NCBI RefSeq assembly: GCF_004917065.1 | Contig: NZ_SSYA01000002.1 | Location: 659,897-723,896, forward strand | Direction of reading: 5' to 3' | DNA: 64,000 nucleotides | From: Geomonas ferrireducens | GTDB taxonomy: Bacteria > Desulfobacterota > Desulfuromonadia > Geobacterales > Geobacteraceae | In this document: positions 19,384 through 28,512 of the stretch, piece after piece | How the letters are laid out: every line of letters begins with the position of its first letter | Numbering within the stretch: position 1 is the first letter of the stretch | Notes under the pieces: model-generated | The model's input: the letters and a program-made list of their open reading frames with translations, nothing else | Databases searched by the model: none | What the model was told of the DNA's origin: nothing | Position numbers and translations under genes: made by a program

Positions 19384-19454
19384 CGTCCCCCCCTTTGCAA
19401 AGGGGGAGCCTGCCCCCCGTAGCCTTGGCGAAGGGGGGACAGGGGGGATTTGCC
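19384..19454. repeat. Dispersed C7/G7 palindrome, copy 2 (expanded variant)
   Basis: Contains CCCCCCCTTTGCAAAGGGGG, then an inserted second arm (TGCCCCCCGTAGCC) before the usual GAAGGGGGGACAGGGGGGATTTG end. The longer form looks like a partial duplication of the unit. Confidence 0.8.
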
Positions 19455-19498
19455 TGAGTAGGAGTCCCGTAGTTGAAAGCGTCCTCCCAGTTTAAAAC

Positions 19499-20275
19499 CT
19501 ATTCCTTACTCGCCGCCAGCAGATCGTTAACCACGACACCAGCCATGGTGAGTCCGAAGATGGAAGGAATAAAGGAGACACTCCCAAGGATGATGCGCCT
19601 GTGCTCGCAGGAAAACCTCTGATCGTCCTTGTTCGGGCAGATGCAGTTCCCTTTGCAGCCGCCGTCTTTTCCCTCCTGCTCACGGTACTCCTCGGTCGAG
19701 AAGACCACCTTCACACCGCTCTCGATCCCCTGCTTCTTCAGCAGTTTCCTCACCGAGCGCGCCATGCGGCACTTGTGCGTCTGGGAGATGTCGGCAACTC
19801 CGATCTTGGTCGGGTCGAGTTTCGCGGCCGCCCCCATGCTGGAGATGATCGGAATGTTCCTCTCACGACAGGTGCGGATCAGGTGCAGCTTGCTGGTGAT
19901 ATGGTCGATGGCGTCGACCACGTAGTCGTAACCGTCGCCCAGCAGAAAGTCGCTGTTCTCGGCGGAATAGAAGTCCTGGTACGGGACGATCTCCGCCTGC
20001 GGGTTGATCAGGCGCATCCTCTCCGCCATGACCATGGCCTTGGCCTTGCCGACGGTGCCGTCCATGGCGTGAAGCTGCCGGTTCACGTTGGTGAGGCAGA
20101 TCTCGTCGAAATCGACGATGACCAGGCGCCCGATGCCGGCCCGCACTAGGGCTTCGGCGGCGTAGCTCCCTACCCCGCCCAGTCCGAAAATGGCGACGGT
20201 TGCATTTTTGAGGGTGTTGAGTCCTGCGGGTCCAATGAGGAGTTCGGTACGGGAGAAGCGGTGCAGATGTGACAT
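19499..20275 (-). CDS. tcdA: tRNA threonylcarbamoyladenosine dehydratase
   Basis: A 258-residue E1-like (ThiF/MoeB fold) protein. ATP-binding IFGLGGVGSYAAEALVRAG is near residue 29, with the E1 motif DFDEICLTNVNRQ. The VDAIDHITSKLHLI segment and C-terminal FIPSIFGLTMAGVVVNDLL match TcdA/CsdL. It cyclises t6A to ct6A at position 37 of ANN-decoding tRNAs using ATP. A cysteine cluster GGCKGNCICPN in the crossover region is longer than in E. coli. Monocistronic; AAGGAAAC precedes the ATG. Confidence 0.88.
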   Translation of the reverse strand: MSHLHRFSRTELLIGPAGLNTLKNATVAIFGLGGVGSYAAEALVRAGIGRLVIVDFDEICLTNVNRQLHAMDGTVGKAKAMVMAERMRLINPQAEIVPYQDFYSAENSDFLLGDGYDYVVDAIDHITSKLHLIRTCRERNIPIISSMGAAAKLDPTKIGVADISQTHKCRMARSVRKLLKKQGIESGVKVVFSTEEYREQEGKDGGCKGNCICPNKDDQRFSCEHRRIILGSVSFIPSIFGLTMAGVVVNDLLAASKE

Positions 20276-20379
20276 GTTTCCTTTGCCTTAAACGCTATTA
20301 GCGGTGATGGTGACGGCAAAGTATCGCACAGGTGGGACGTATCTTGGAAGTGAAAGTTTAACAGGCGGCTCAACAACTA

Positions 20380-20637
20380 TCAGCGTCTCGGCAGAGGGTT
20401 TCCCGACTCAGTACGTATCCGTTCGAAGTTCTCTTCCTGGGCAACCTTCTCGTCATAGGTGAAGAAGATGGCATAGTTGCTCCCGACACCGTGAGGATCG
20501 AGCTGGATCCCCTTCTCTTCCCACCTTTTGAACAACTGGAGATTCTCCTCGAAGTTGCGGATCAAGTCGCCGATGGTCCGCGCCCCAACCGCAGTGAACT
20601 TGATCTGGTGAACGTGCTCGTAGCGAATCCTCTGCAT
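20380..20637 (-). CDS. Conserved hypothetical protein, 85 aa
   Basis: A short soluble protein beginning MQRIRYEHVHQIKFTAVG; mixed charge, no signal, no membrane segment. I do not recognise the family. The ATG at 20637 is preceded by GGGAGGTG, which fixes the start inside a longer open frame. It stands alone between tcdA and the tolC-like gene. Confidence 0.6.
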   Translation of the reverse strand: MQRIRYEHVHQIKFTAVGARTIGDLIRNFEENLQLFKRWEEKGIQLDPHGVGSNYAIFFTYDEKVAQEENFERIRTESGNPLPRR

Positions 20638-20717
20638 AGACACCTCCCGGCCTGCATTAGCACCCGCCAAATTCTAGCGTGCTTCAGCCGGGAGGCAATC
20701 CATTCCGGACGCATTTG

Positions 20718-22199
20718 CTACTTCATCTTTTCGTAGAGTGGATCGGCCTGGGTTTCGCTGACCTGCACCCCTTCACGCTCGAGGATTTCCCCGGTCACCC
20801 GCCACAGTTGCGTGATCGCGTTGTTGTAATCAACCAGCGCCTGGATCTGGCTCCCCTTCGCGGCCACGAGGTCGTTTTCCACGTCGAACACGTCTTTGGT
20901 GGTTGCAAGGCCGACATCGTGGCGTTTCTGGAAGGCACGCAGCCGGTCCTCGGCGTACGCCTTGCCCCGCGCGGTCACCTCGAGCTGTTTGAAGTTTGTG
21001 GCAACGAGTCGTATCGCTGCCTTCACATCGCGGTTCACACCCGACTCAAGGCTCTCCAACTGGGTCCGGGACTGCTCCAGGGCGAGCTTCTTCCGGATGT
21101 AGTCGTTTGTCGCGGCGCGGTTACCCAGTGGATACGTGAACTGCACGCCGACTCCCCAGGTAGGCTCATCGATGGTCGCGGTCTTCTCCAATCCGCTCAG
21201 GAAACCGCGGTCGAAGCCGCCGGTCCCGACCGTCGCGTTCAGGGTCAGATCGGGCAGCGTCTGGTTCTTCGCCACGCGCTGCTGCAGATCGTTGATCCTG
21301 ATGACGTCGCGTTGGGTAGCAAGCTCCGGGCGGCTCGCCATGGCGCGGGCAAGGGCCTGGTCCTCAGCGACCGCGTAATCGCTGCGGAACGGCTCGTCGG
21401 CGAGCACGATCTCGCTGCCCGCGGGAAGCTGCAGCTCGACGCGCAACACGTCCATCTGGTCGCGCACCGCGCGCTCCGCGTCGATGACCTCTTTCTCGCG
21501 GGTCGCCACCTGGAACTCCGAGTTCAACAGTTCGTAGGCCGGCAGGACACCCGCCTTCACCCTTCCCCGGTCGTCCTGGAGGATGCGCTGCGCGAGCGCG
21601 AGCGAGGTCTTGCGCACCTCGAGGATCTCGCGCAGGTTGTACAGCTTGAAATAGTCGTTGCGCACCTGGACGATGGTATCGCTTAGACGGGTCCTGAATG
21701 CGTTCAGGGTCTCCGACTTCGTGAAGCGCGAAACGTTGATGGCCAGCTCGGTGTTCTCGCGACCAAAACCCTTGAGCAGCGGCTGCTGCAGGGTCAGGTC
21801 GAGGGCGGTCGAGTAGTAACGCGTAGAGTTGTTCACCCAGCCGCTCGTTACCGTCGCGCCGAGGAGGGTGCCGGTCGGAAGCAGTTGGCTCACCCCTGCG
21901 TTAGCCGTCACCTGGTCGATCGCCTGCGGCCTGAAGGTCAGGGTGTTGGTGCTGTTCGAGCGCTGGTAGTTTGCACCGAGCGTGAGCAGCGGGTCGTAGA
22001 TGCCAAGGTTGCGCCGGATATCCGCCTCCGCCATCGCCGGGTTGTAGAGCTCCACCTTGAGGTCGAGGTTCTTCTCGAACGCCATGGTGATGGCGTCCTG
22101 CAGTTTGAGGTTGACGGTGGGCTGTGCCGAGGCGTTGACTGCGGTGCCGAGCACGAGAGTGAGGGCACAGGCGACCGCGGTATTTCTGGTTCTCTTCAT
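20718..22199 (-). CDS. TolC family outer-membrane efflux protein
   Basis: A 493-residue outer-membrane factor. After a signal peptide (MKRTRNTAVACALTLVLGTAVNASA) come two long coiled repeats, each opening with the OEP pattern (LKLQDAITMAFEKNLDLKVE and later the LATQRDVIRINDLQQRVAKNQ-type helix). It is the last gene of a four-gene minus-strand operon: membrane fusion protein, ATPase, MacB-like permease, TolC-like pore. Together these form a MacAB-TolC type tripartite exporter for macrolides, lipopeptides or enterotoxin-like peptides; the substrate here is unknown. ATG at 22199 has AAGGA upstream. Confidence 0.9.
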   Translation of the reverse strand: MKRTRNTAVACALTLVLGTAVNASAQPTVNLKLQDAITMAFEKNLDLKVELYNPAMAEADIRRNLGIYDPLLTLGANYQRSNSTNTLTFRPQAIDQVTANAGVSQLLPTGTLLGATVTSGWVNNSTRYYSTALDLTLQQPLLKGFGRENTELAINVSRFTKSETLNAFRTRLSDTIVQVRNDYFKLYNLREILEVRKTSLALAQRILQDDRGRVKAGVLPAYELLNSEFQVATREKEVIDAERAVRDQMDVLRVELQLPAGSEIVLADEPFRSDYAVAEDQALARAMASRPELATQRDVIRINDLQQRVAKNQTLPDLTLNATVGTGGFDRGFLSGLEKTATIDEPTWGVGVQFTYPLGNRAATNDYIRKKLALEQSRTQLESLESGVNRDVKAAIRLVATNFKQLEVTARGKAYAEDRLRAFQKRHDVGLATTKDVFDVENDLVAAKGSQIQALVDYNNAITQLWRVTGEILEREGVQVSETQADPLYEKMK

Positions 22200-22233
22200 A
22201 GGTGCGATCCTTTCGATCAGCATTGTTGCGGGA

Positions 22234-23459
22234 TTACTCGTATCTCAGGGCATCGATCGGGTTCAGCGACGCGGCCTTGCGCGCCGGGTAGAAACCGAAG
22301 AAGACACCCACCCCGGCCGAGAAGCCGAAGGCGATGATGATGGTGTTGACCGAAATCAGGGTGGGCCACCCGATGAGGCTCGCCACGATACGCGCGCCCG
22401 CTACGCCTAGCAGCATGCCGATGATCCCGCCGCAGGTGGTCAGAAGCACCGCTTCGGTCAGAAACTGCAGCATGATGTCGCGTTTTTTGGCGCCGATGGC
22501 GATGCGGATGCCGATCTCCCTGGTCCTCTCGGTGACGGAAACAAGCATGATGTTCATGATGCCGATCCCCCCAACAACGAGGGAAATGGATGCGACGGCA
22601 CCCAGCAGGATCGACATCACCTTCGAGGACTGCTCGGTGACGGCGAGGAGCTCGGAGAGGTTCCTGATCGTGTAGTCCACTTCGCGGTTCGGGCCGATGC
22701 GGTGGCGCTGGTTCAGGAGCTCGGTGACCTCTTCCTCTGCCTTGTCGAGCACGTCGGCGTCCTTAGCCTGCACCATGATCGAGCCGACCACGTTGGGGAA
22801 CTGGCTGCCTAAAAGCTTCCTCTGCGCGGTCCTCAGCGGAACGTAGATCACGTCGTCCTGGTCCTGCCCCTGGGGGGATTGCCCCTTGCGGCCGAGAATT
22901 CCGACCACGGTGAAGGGAATCTTCTTGATCCTGATGATCTTCCCCATCGGGTCCGTGCCGCCGAAGAGATTATCAACGACGGTCTGTCCGATCAAGCAGT
23001 TCTTGGTGGCGCCGTCCACGTCGGATTGGGTGATGTTTCGTCCGGCCACGATGGTCCAGTCGCGCACATGCACCATGTCCGGGGTGACGCCGAAGAGCAC
23101 GGTGGACCAGTTCTGGTTGCCGTACACCACCTGGCCCGAGCCGCGCACGCTTGGAGCGACTGCGCCGACCGACGGGCATTCCGCCTTTATGGCCCGGGCA
23201 TCGTCGTAGGTGAGCGTCTGGGTGCCGCCGGCACCGGAACGCATGCCGCCGCTCGTCACCGAACCGGGCAGCACCAAAAGGAGGTTTGAGCCGATGCTGG
23301 ATATCTGGTCGGAGATCATCTTGCTCGCGCCGGAGCCGATGGCGACCATGGCGATCACCGCGCCGATGCCGATGATGATCCCCAGCATGGTGAGCAGCGC
23401 GCGCATCTTGTTCACCCGCAGCGCGCGCAGGGCTATGAGGAGGCTTTGCCACAAGGTCG

Positions 23460-23463
<4 letters not shown>
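22234..23463 (-). CDS. MacB-like ABC transporter permease
   Basis: A 409-residue permease with four transmembrane helices: one at the N-terminus (MLGIIIGIGAVIAMVAIGSGA), a large periplasmic domain of about 220 residues (MacB_PCD), and three at the C-terminus in the FtsX domain (GGIGIMNIMLVSVTERTREIGIRIAIGAKKRDI). Unlike E. coli MacB the ATPase is encoded separately, and the two genes overlap by ATGA. It would act as a mechanotransducing exporter together with the flanking genes. Confidence 0.92.
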
Positions 23464-24185
<722 letters not shown>

Positions 24186-25424
24186 TTAGAACCTCGGCCC
24201 CATCGGCATGCCGTTCTTCTTCTTGTCCTGGCCGACCTGCTCGATGATGACGTCATCCCCTTCCTTCAGGTTCCCGCTCACCACCTCGACCATGCCGCCA
24301 TCCGAGATGCCGGTGGTTATGGATACAGGAACAGCCTTACCTTCCTTGAGCAGGTAAACGGTCTGCCCGCGGTCCTTCCCGCCGGGTTTTCCTCCGGGGC
24401 CGGTGCCCGCACCGGAACCGCCGCCCGTACCGGTCATGCTGCCCGGCCCGGTCTTTCCTTTGGCACCCTTTTCCTTGCCGGATTTGGGCTTGAAGCGGAG
24501 CGCTGCAGCCGGGACCTTGAGCAGGTTATCCTTCCTCTCGGTCTCGATGGAAACGTTGGCCGTCATGCCGGGCTTCAACTTGAGGTCCTTGTTATCGACC
24601 GCGATCACGGTCACGTAGGTGACGACGTTCTGCGTCACCACCGGGGCGTTGCGGATCTGCACCACCGTCCCCTCAAACTGCTGGTCCGAATAGGCGTCCA
24701 CGGTAAAGGTAGCCTTCTGCCCCACCTTAAGCTTGCTGATGTCGGACTCGTCGACACTCGTGTCGATCTGCATCTTGGTCAGGTCCTGCGCGATGGTGAA
24801 AAGGGTCGGCGTCTGGAAGGAAGCGGCAACGGTCTGGCCGACGTCGACGTTTCTCGACACGACGATGCCGTCCACCGGCGACCTTATCGTCGAGTAATTC
24901 AGGTTCGTTTCAGCCTGTTTCAAGGCCCCGCGGGTCTGCAGCACCGCGGCTTCCGCGGCTCTGACGCCGGCGACCGCCGCATCATACGCAGTCTGTGCGG
25001 CGTCCATGTCGCTCTGGGCAACGATCCCTTCCTTCAGAAGCTCCTTGTTGCGCGCCATGGTCCGTTTTGTATCGGCCACGGTGACGCGCGCCTTGGCGAG
25101 GTTGGCCTCTGCGTTAAGCGCGTTGCCCCGCGCCTGCTGGACTGCCGAATTGAAGAGCGCCGGGTCGATCTGGGCGATCGGCTGCCCTTTTTTCACCTGC
25201 GAGTTGAAGTCGACGTAAAGCTTCGCGATGGTGCCGGAAACCTGGGTACCGACCTGGACGGTGACCACGGCATTCAGTGTGCCGGTCGCCGAGACGGATG
25301 AGGCGATGGCGCCCCGCTCGACCTTTTGCGTCTTGTACTCGACCTTGGGAGGCTGTTTGAAGTAGAAGAAACCGGCCGTTACCAGAACGGAAAGGACTAT
25401 GACGGCGCCTATGATTCTTTTCAC
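24186..25424 (-). CDS. MacA-like periplasmic membrane fusion protein
   Basis: A 412-residue HlyD/RND-type adaptor. N-terminal membrane anchor IIGAVIVLSVLVTAGFFYF, lipoyl/barrel-sandwich halves (GAIASSVSATGTLNAVVTVQVGTQ and later DGIVVSRNVDVGQTVAA), and an alpha-hairpin between them. A low-complexity insert of Gly/Pro/Lys (GTGGGSGAGTGPGGKPGGK) interrupts the membrane-proximal domain near residue 340, which is longer than in E. coli MacA. It is the first gene of the exporter operon. Confidence 0.9.
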   Translation of the reverse strand: MKRIIGAVIVLSVLVTAGFFYFKQPPKVEYKTQKVERGAIASSVSATGTLNAVVTVQVGTQVSGTIAKLYVDFNSQVKKGQPIAQIDPALFNSAVQQARGNALNAEANLAKARVTVADTKRTMARNKELLKEGIVAQSDMDAAQTAYDAAVAGVRAAEAAVLQTRGALKQAETNLNYSTIRSPVDGIVVSRNVDVGQTVAASFQTPTLFTIAQDLTKMQIDTSVDESDISKLKVGQKATFTVDAYSDQQFEGTVVQIRNAPVVTQNVVTYVTVIAVDNKDLKLKPGMTANVSIETERKDNLLKVPAAALRFKPKSGKEKGAKGKTGPGSMTGTGGGSGAGTGPGGKPGGKDRGQTVYLLKEGKAVPVSITTGISDGGMVEVVSGNLKEGDDVIIEQVGQDKKKNGMPMGPRF

Positions 25425-25781
25425 TGATCCACCTCATTCATGATCATTATCCCTGCAATAGCATCTGAGCCTCAGCATCGAGGTCATCTGCTAAGTACGG
25501 TAAATGCTAAATGTGCAAGAAAGATGAAATGATTGGAGCATTTTCTCAATCCTGCGGCCAAACCAGCACTTTAAACATCCTGCAACAGAGGGTCAACAAA
25601 AATTACTTTCCCCTCACCGAACGTTCTCGCTTTCGAGGTTATTGCAGGACGTCAACCGTCGACTCGTCAGAGTTGAGGTTTGCAGCAACAGATGCGTCGG
25701 AGGGTTTGACAGGGCTAATCGTTCCTATACAATTGGGCCGTGTTTTTGCTGGCCGGTAAATCCAACAAAAGGAGACAGAAT
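25425..25781. other. Intergenic region between exporter operon and superoxide dismutase
   Basis: A 357-bp divergent spacer without a convincing gene. A short plus-strand open frame at 25511-25759 has no ribosome site and no recognisable content. The end near 25700 carries the sod promoter; a promoter for the exporter operon must lie near 25430-25480 but no clear hexamers are seen. Confidence 0.5.
25706..25733 (+). promoter_or_regulatory. Promoter of superoxide dismutase gene
   Basis: TTGACA (25706-25711), 16-bp spacer, TACAAT (25728-25733). The coding start lies 49 bp downstream, with AAAGGAGA as ribosome site. Confidence 0.7.
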
Positions 25782-26366
25782 ATGGCGGCGTTCACGGCGA
25801 AGGACTTCTCGGAACTGATAGGCATGCCAGGGTTTAGCGAGGCGCTCCTCAACAACCACTTCACGTTGTACCAGGGTTACGTCAAAAACAGCAACACCCT
25901 GGACGAGCAGCTTATCCAGCTGCGCAAGGAAGGCAAGGGAGCCGATCCCATGTTTGCGGAGATGAAGCGGCGTTTCGGCTGGGAATTCAACGGCATGAGG
26001 CTGCACGAGCTCTACTTTGAGAACCTGGGCGGGAACACTCCCATCAACCAGGACGGGAGGCTGGCGGCGCGGTTGCACCAGGACTTCGGCAGTTTCGATG
26101 AGTGGGTACAGGACTTCAAATCGGTGGGCGCGATGCGCGGCATCGGCTGGGCGATCCTGTATCAGGACGTGACCAACGGCAGGCTTTTGAACTTCTGGAT
26201 CAACGAACACGACACCGGACATCCCGCCGGCTGCGTCCCCATCCTTGTCATGGACGTATTCGAACACGCCTTCATGACCGACTACGGGCTGAAGCGCGCC
26301 GACTACATCAACTCCTTCTTCCAGAACATAGAGTGGACCAAGGCGGAAGAGCGGATGCAGATGTAG
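25782..26366 (+). CDS. Fe/Mn-type superoxide dismutase
   Basis: A 194-residue cytoplasmic enzyme converting superoxide to oxygen and peroxide. The four metal ligands appear to be H26 (ALLNNHFTLY), H75 (MRLHELYF), D158 and H162 (MDVFEHAFM). The N-terminal helix region is divergent: from the first His to the conserved Tyr-Val is one residue shorter than in E. coli SodB, and the second-shell His is missing. The start at 25782 (MAAFTAKDFS) follows AAAGGAGA; an upstream in-frame ATG at 25740 lacks one. Metal preference cannot be told from this. Confidence 0.88.
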   Translation: MAAFTAKDFSELIGMPGFSEALLNNHFTLYQGYVKNSNTLDEQLIQLRKEGKGADPMFAEMKRRFGWEFNGMRLHELYFENLGGNTPINQDGRLAARLHQDFGSFDEWVQDFKSVGAMRGIGWAILYQDVTNGRLLNFWINEHDTGHPAGCVPILVMDVFEHAFMTDYGLKRADYINSFFQNIEWTKAEERMQM

Positions 26367-26390
26367 TTAGGCAGTCGCCAGCCAAGAAAA

Positions 26391-26424
26391 AAGGAAAGGG
26401 CTTCCAACAGGAGGCCCTTTCCTT
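26391..26424 (+). terminator. Terminator of superoxide dismutase gene
   Basis: AAAGGAAAGGGC and GCCCTTTCCTTTT pair around a short loop, followed by T-rich sequence, 25 bp after the stop. It is probably bidirectional because of the A run on the left. Confidence 0.8.
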
Positions 26425-26467
26425 TTGTTTCGATAGATGCCCTCGAATCGCTGCATGAGCCGTGGCG

Positions 26468-26502
26468 TCCCCCCCTTTGCGAAGGGGGGACAGGGGGGAT
26501 TT
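26468..26502. repeat. Dispersed C7/G7 palindrome, copy 3
   Basis: TCCCCCCCTTTGCGAAGGGG and its G-rich tail, preceded by GCATGAGCC, a left flank also found at copies 2 and 6. It lies in the short spacer between two convergent genes. Confidence 0.85.
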
Positions 26503-26518
26503 CGCCTTGCCTGTACCC

Positions 26519-26686
26519 TTACCCCCGGCAGGCTGCGCAGAACTGTTCGACGGTACCGTCGATGCGACAACCGCACGATGCACAGGCGTTATCCCACTCC
26601 GGGTGCCCCGCCACTTCCGCCCTCTTCTTGGCCTCCAGCCTTCTCACCTCGGCCTCCATCTCCTCGTTGTACTGATTTTCAAACAT
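26519..26686 (-). CDS. Small zinc-ribbon protein, 55 aa
   Basis: Translating from the ATG at 26684-26686 gives a charged helix (FENQYNEEMEAEVRRLEAKK) followed by CASCGC and CAAC, a CxxCxC...CxxC knuckle that could bind one zinc. It ends in RG before TAA. TAAGGAG lies 10 bases before the ATG. No function is known to me; the pattern of a coiled segment plus zinc knuckle suggests a small adaptor or nucleic-acid-binding protein. The gene is too short for usual ORF cut-offs. Confidence 0.7.
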   Translation of the reverse strand: MFENQYNEEMEAEVRRLEAKKRAEVAGHPEWDNACASCGCRIDGTVEQFCAACRG

Positions 26687-26725
26687 CCTCAAGCTCCTTA
26701 AGCGCAGCGTCTGGATTGAATCGGT

Positions 26726-27238
26726 TCAATCCTGGGAAACGTAGATCAACTTGGTCGTATCAAAGCCTAATGCGGCGGCCTTTGCCACCAGACGTTCTCT
26801 TATGGCAGTTTCCATCTTGGGCGTTCTGGCAAGGATCCATAAATACCCCCTGTCAGGCCCGCAGACAAGGGAATATTGGTAGTTGTCATGGTCCAGGTCG
26901 AATATGACATAGGAGCCATAAAAGGGCCCGAAGAAGGAAACCTTCAGATATCCCAGGTCCGAAGCCTTAACGAAATATGCCTTACCTGTGGCTTCTTTCC
27001 ACCGTTTTTCCTTCTCGGAATAGCCTCTATTGACGACCTTCAGACCACCGTCCTCCCGAAGGCTGTAATCCGCGCTAACCCGGGTCAGCCCTCTCTCAAA
27101 GGAGTGATCCAGCCGTGCAATTTCGTACCACCTGCCAAGGTAGTTCTGAACCTTGAAGTCATGAACCGGTTCCACCCGATCCGGCATTCCCACACAGCCG
27201 GTAAAAAGCAGCGTCAACCATAAAGATAATTTTTTCAT
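26726..27238 (-). CDS. Outer-membrane lipocalin (Blc-like lipoprotein)
   Basis: A 170-residue lipocalin. The lipoprotein signal is MKKLSLWLTLLFTGC (lipobox LFTGC) with acylated Cys15. The family motif NYLGRWYEIARLDHSFERGL follows, then a beta-rich body ending YLWILARTPKM, typical of Blc. It binds lipids or hydrophobic ligands at the outer membrane. The ATG at 27238 is the only start that places the signal peptide first. Confidence 0.88.
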   Translation of the reverse strand: MKKLSLWLTLLFTGCVGMPDRVEPVHDFKVQNYLGRWYEIARLDHSFERGLTRVSADYSLREDGGLKVVNRGYSEKEKRWKEATGKAYFVKASDLGYLKVSFFGPFYGSYVIFDLDHDNYQYSLVCGPDRGYLWILARTPKMETAIRERLVAKAAALGFDTTKLIYVSQD

Positions 27239-27333
27239 GCCTTGTGTCCCATCTAGGCGTAAGTACTGACGGTCTGCATTTTCATGATCTTGAGGACGAC
27301 ACCTTTCCTTTGGCGGCACGAACACTCACCAGA

Positions 27334-27370
27334 AATTAGCACGCACGGTTAACCTTTATCAATCGTTAAG
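27334..27370. repeat. attI-like motif, copy A
   Basis: AATTAGC-ACGCACG-GTTAACC followed by TTTATCAATCGTTAA. The same layout (two inverted 7-mers around ACGCAYR, then ATCAATGTAAA) occurs at 30266-30300 (copy B) and 38954-38988 (copy C, beside the integron integrase). All three copies have the same orientation. Confidence 0.6.
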
Positions 27371-27447
27371 TAAGCACACGCCACACTACTCCGGATGGCT
27401 GCAAGGCAAAAACTCTGACAAGGTTAGGTTGTCCAAATTTTCAATAA

Positions 27448-27705
27448 AGTGCGTTTCAAGGCCGTAGTGGGATTGACGGCTTCAGGCAGTTGCGTCAGGA
27501 CCTTGGGCGCGGCATCCTTCTCGGTTTGGAATTTCTGGTCGCTGCCGACATATTCCGCAACGTGGCCGTGACGCCCACGTTGGAAGGAGTGCTAGTGCTG
27601 GGCGTTATCGTCATCATCCGTACCTTTTTGAGTATGGCTTTGCAAGTCGAACTTGAAGGACATTGGCCTTGGCAGCGGAAGCCACATGAAGCCCCAGCGA
27701 GCTGA
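27448..27705 (+). pseudogene. Remnant of a DUF1622 membrane protein gene
   Basis: The open frame after TAA at 27445 encodes QLRQDLGRGILLGLEFLVAADI and IIRTFLSMALQVELEGHWPWQ, which I recognise as the C-terminal two thirds of the DUF1622 family. The normal N-terminal helix and start are absent, and the only initiation codon is an internal TTG without ribosome site. The loss lies next to the boundary of the AT-rich segment (copy A at 27334), so an insertion probably truncated a core gene here. Confidence 0.65.
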
Positions 27706-27771
27706 CCATTGCGATATTCAGCCTGAGAGGCAGGTCTTGTTTCATGAATTGAAACCGGCTTGAATGTAATA

Positions 27772-28416
27772 TTATGTTGAACTCTTGTTAATTTCATCTT
27801 CATCCATTGTTTGCGGCATAGGCAAATAAGATACAAGCCTTGCCAATATCAATATCGTCATAAATACCGCAACAGCTACATGTAACAAGACAATACATCT
27901 ACCGTAATCATTATCTGGAGAGATATCTCCATATCCTAGTGTGGCCATGGTAACTAAACTATAGTAAGTAGCACCAATAAAGCTACCAAGCTTAGACGCA
28001 TATAAGCCAAACTGATTCCTAAAATATGAATATGCCGCAGCGAACCAGAATATAATTTCTGTATAATTATGAAGCGATAAAATTACAATTCTCCTGTAAC
28101 TGCGCAAACGATAAGGTGATGATGTATTAGCTTTCCCATACCCATCAAAGAACAGTACATTTGTTTGATAAACTACGATCTCTAAAACTCTCAGCCATGC
28201 ATAAATGAGTAATATTTTTACACAAATTGATTCATGGAATCTTGTGGAGAGAAAAACTGTGATTATTGAAAACAAAAGATTCAGTAACACCCATACATCT
28301 ACAAAACCATGAGTTTTAAATCGTGATGGAAGATATGAAAATATTAATTGAAATGGCGAAACCCATTTTAAGGTACTAAAAATTCTTCCCCAAAATGTGA
28401 CTATGAACGAATCCAT
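27772..28416 (-). CDS. Two-TM-pore potassium-channel-like membrane protein
   Basis: A 214-residue membrane protein. The P-loop YYSLVTMATLGYGDISPDND contains the K+-selectivity filter TLGYGD, followed by a final helix. Upstream are at least three more hydrophobic segments, so it resembles a voltage-gated-like or Kch-type channel without a cytoplasmic RCK domain. It is visibly AT-rich compared with its neighbours, indicating recent acquisition. AGGAG precedes the ATG at 28416. It lies between two attI-like motifs with two other foreign-looking genes. Confidence 0.8.
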   Translation of the reverse strand: MDSFIVTFWGRIFSTLKWVSPFQLIFSYLPSRFKTHGFVDVWVLLNLLFSIITVFLSTRFHESICVKILLIYAWLRVLEIVVYQTNVLFFDGYGKANTSSPYRLRSYRRIVILSLHNYTEIIFWFAAAYSYFRNQFGLYASKLGSFIGATYYSLVTMATLGYGDISPDNDYGRCIVLLHVAVAVFMTILILARLVSYLPMPQTMDEDEINKSST

Positions 28417-28512
28417 TGTCTACGATCTCCTATAATTGCCAGTGGGCGTGGTCCCCAGATAGGTCCGAAAGAGATACAAAATACGACAATCCCTTTTTCT
28501 CACTATTGGTAT

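Noticed and set aside
25511-25759. Plus-strand 82-codon frame in the spacer before the sod gene
   Set aside because: It overlaps the sod promoter and has no recognisable sequence or ribosome site.
27239-27447. Possible start of an intact DUF1622 gene
   Set aside because: An in-frame TAA at 27445-27447 directly precedes the conserved part and no hydrophobic first helix is found upstream.
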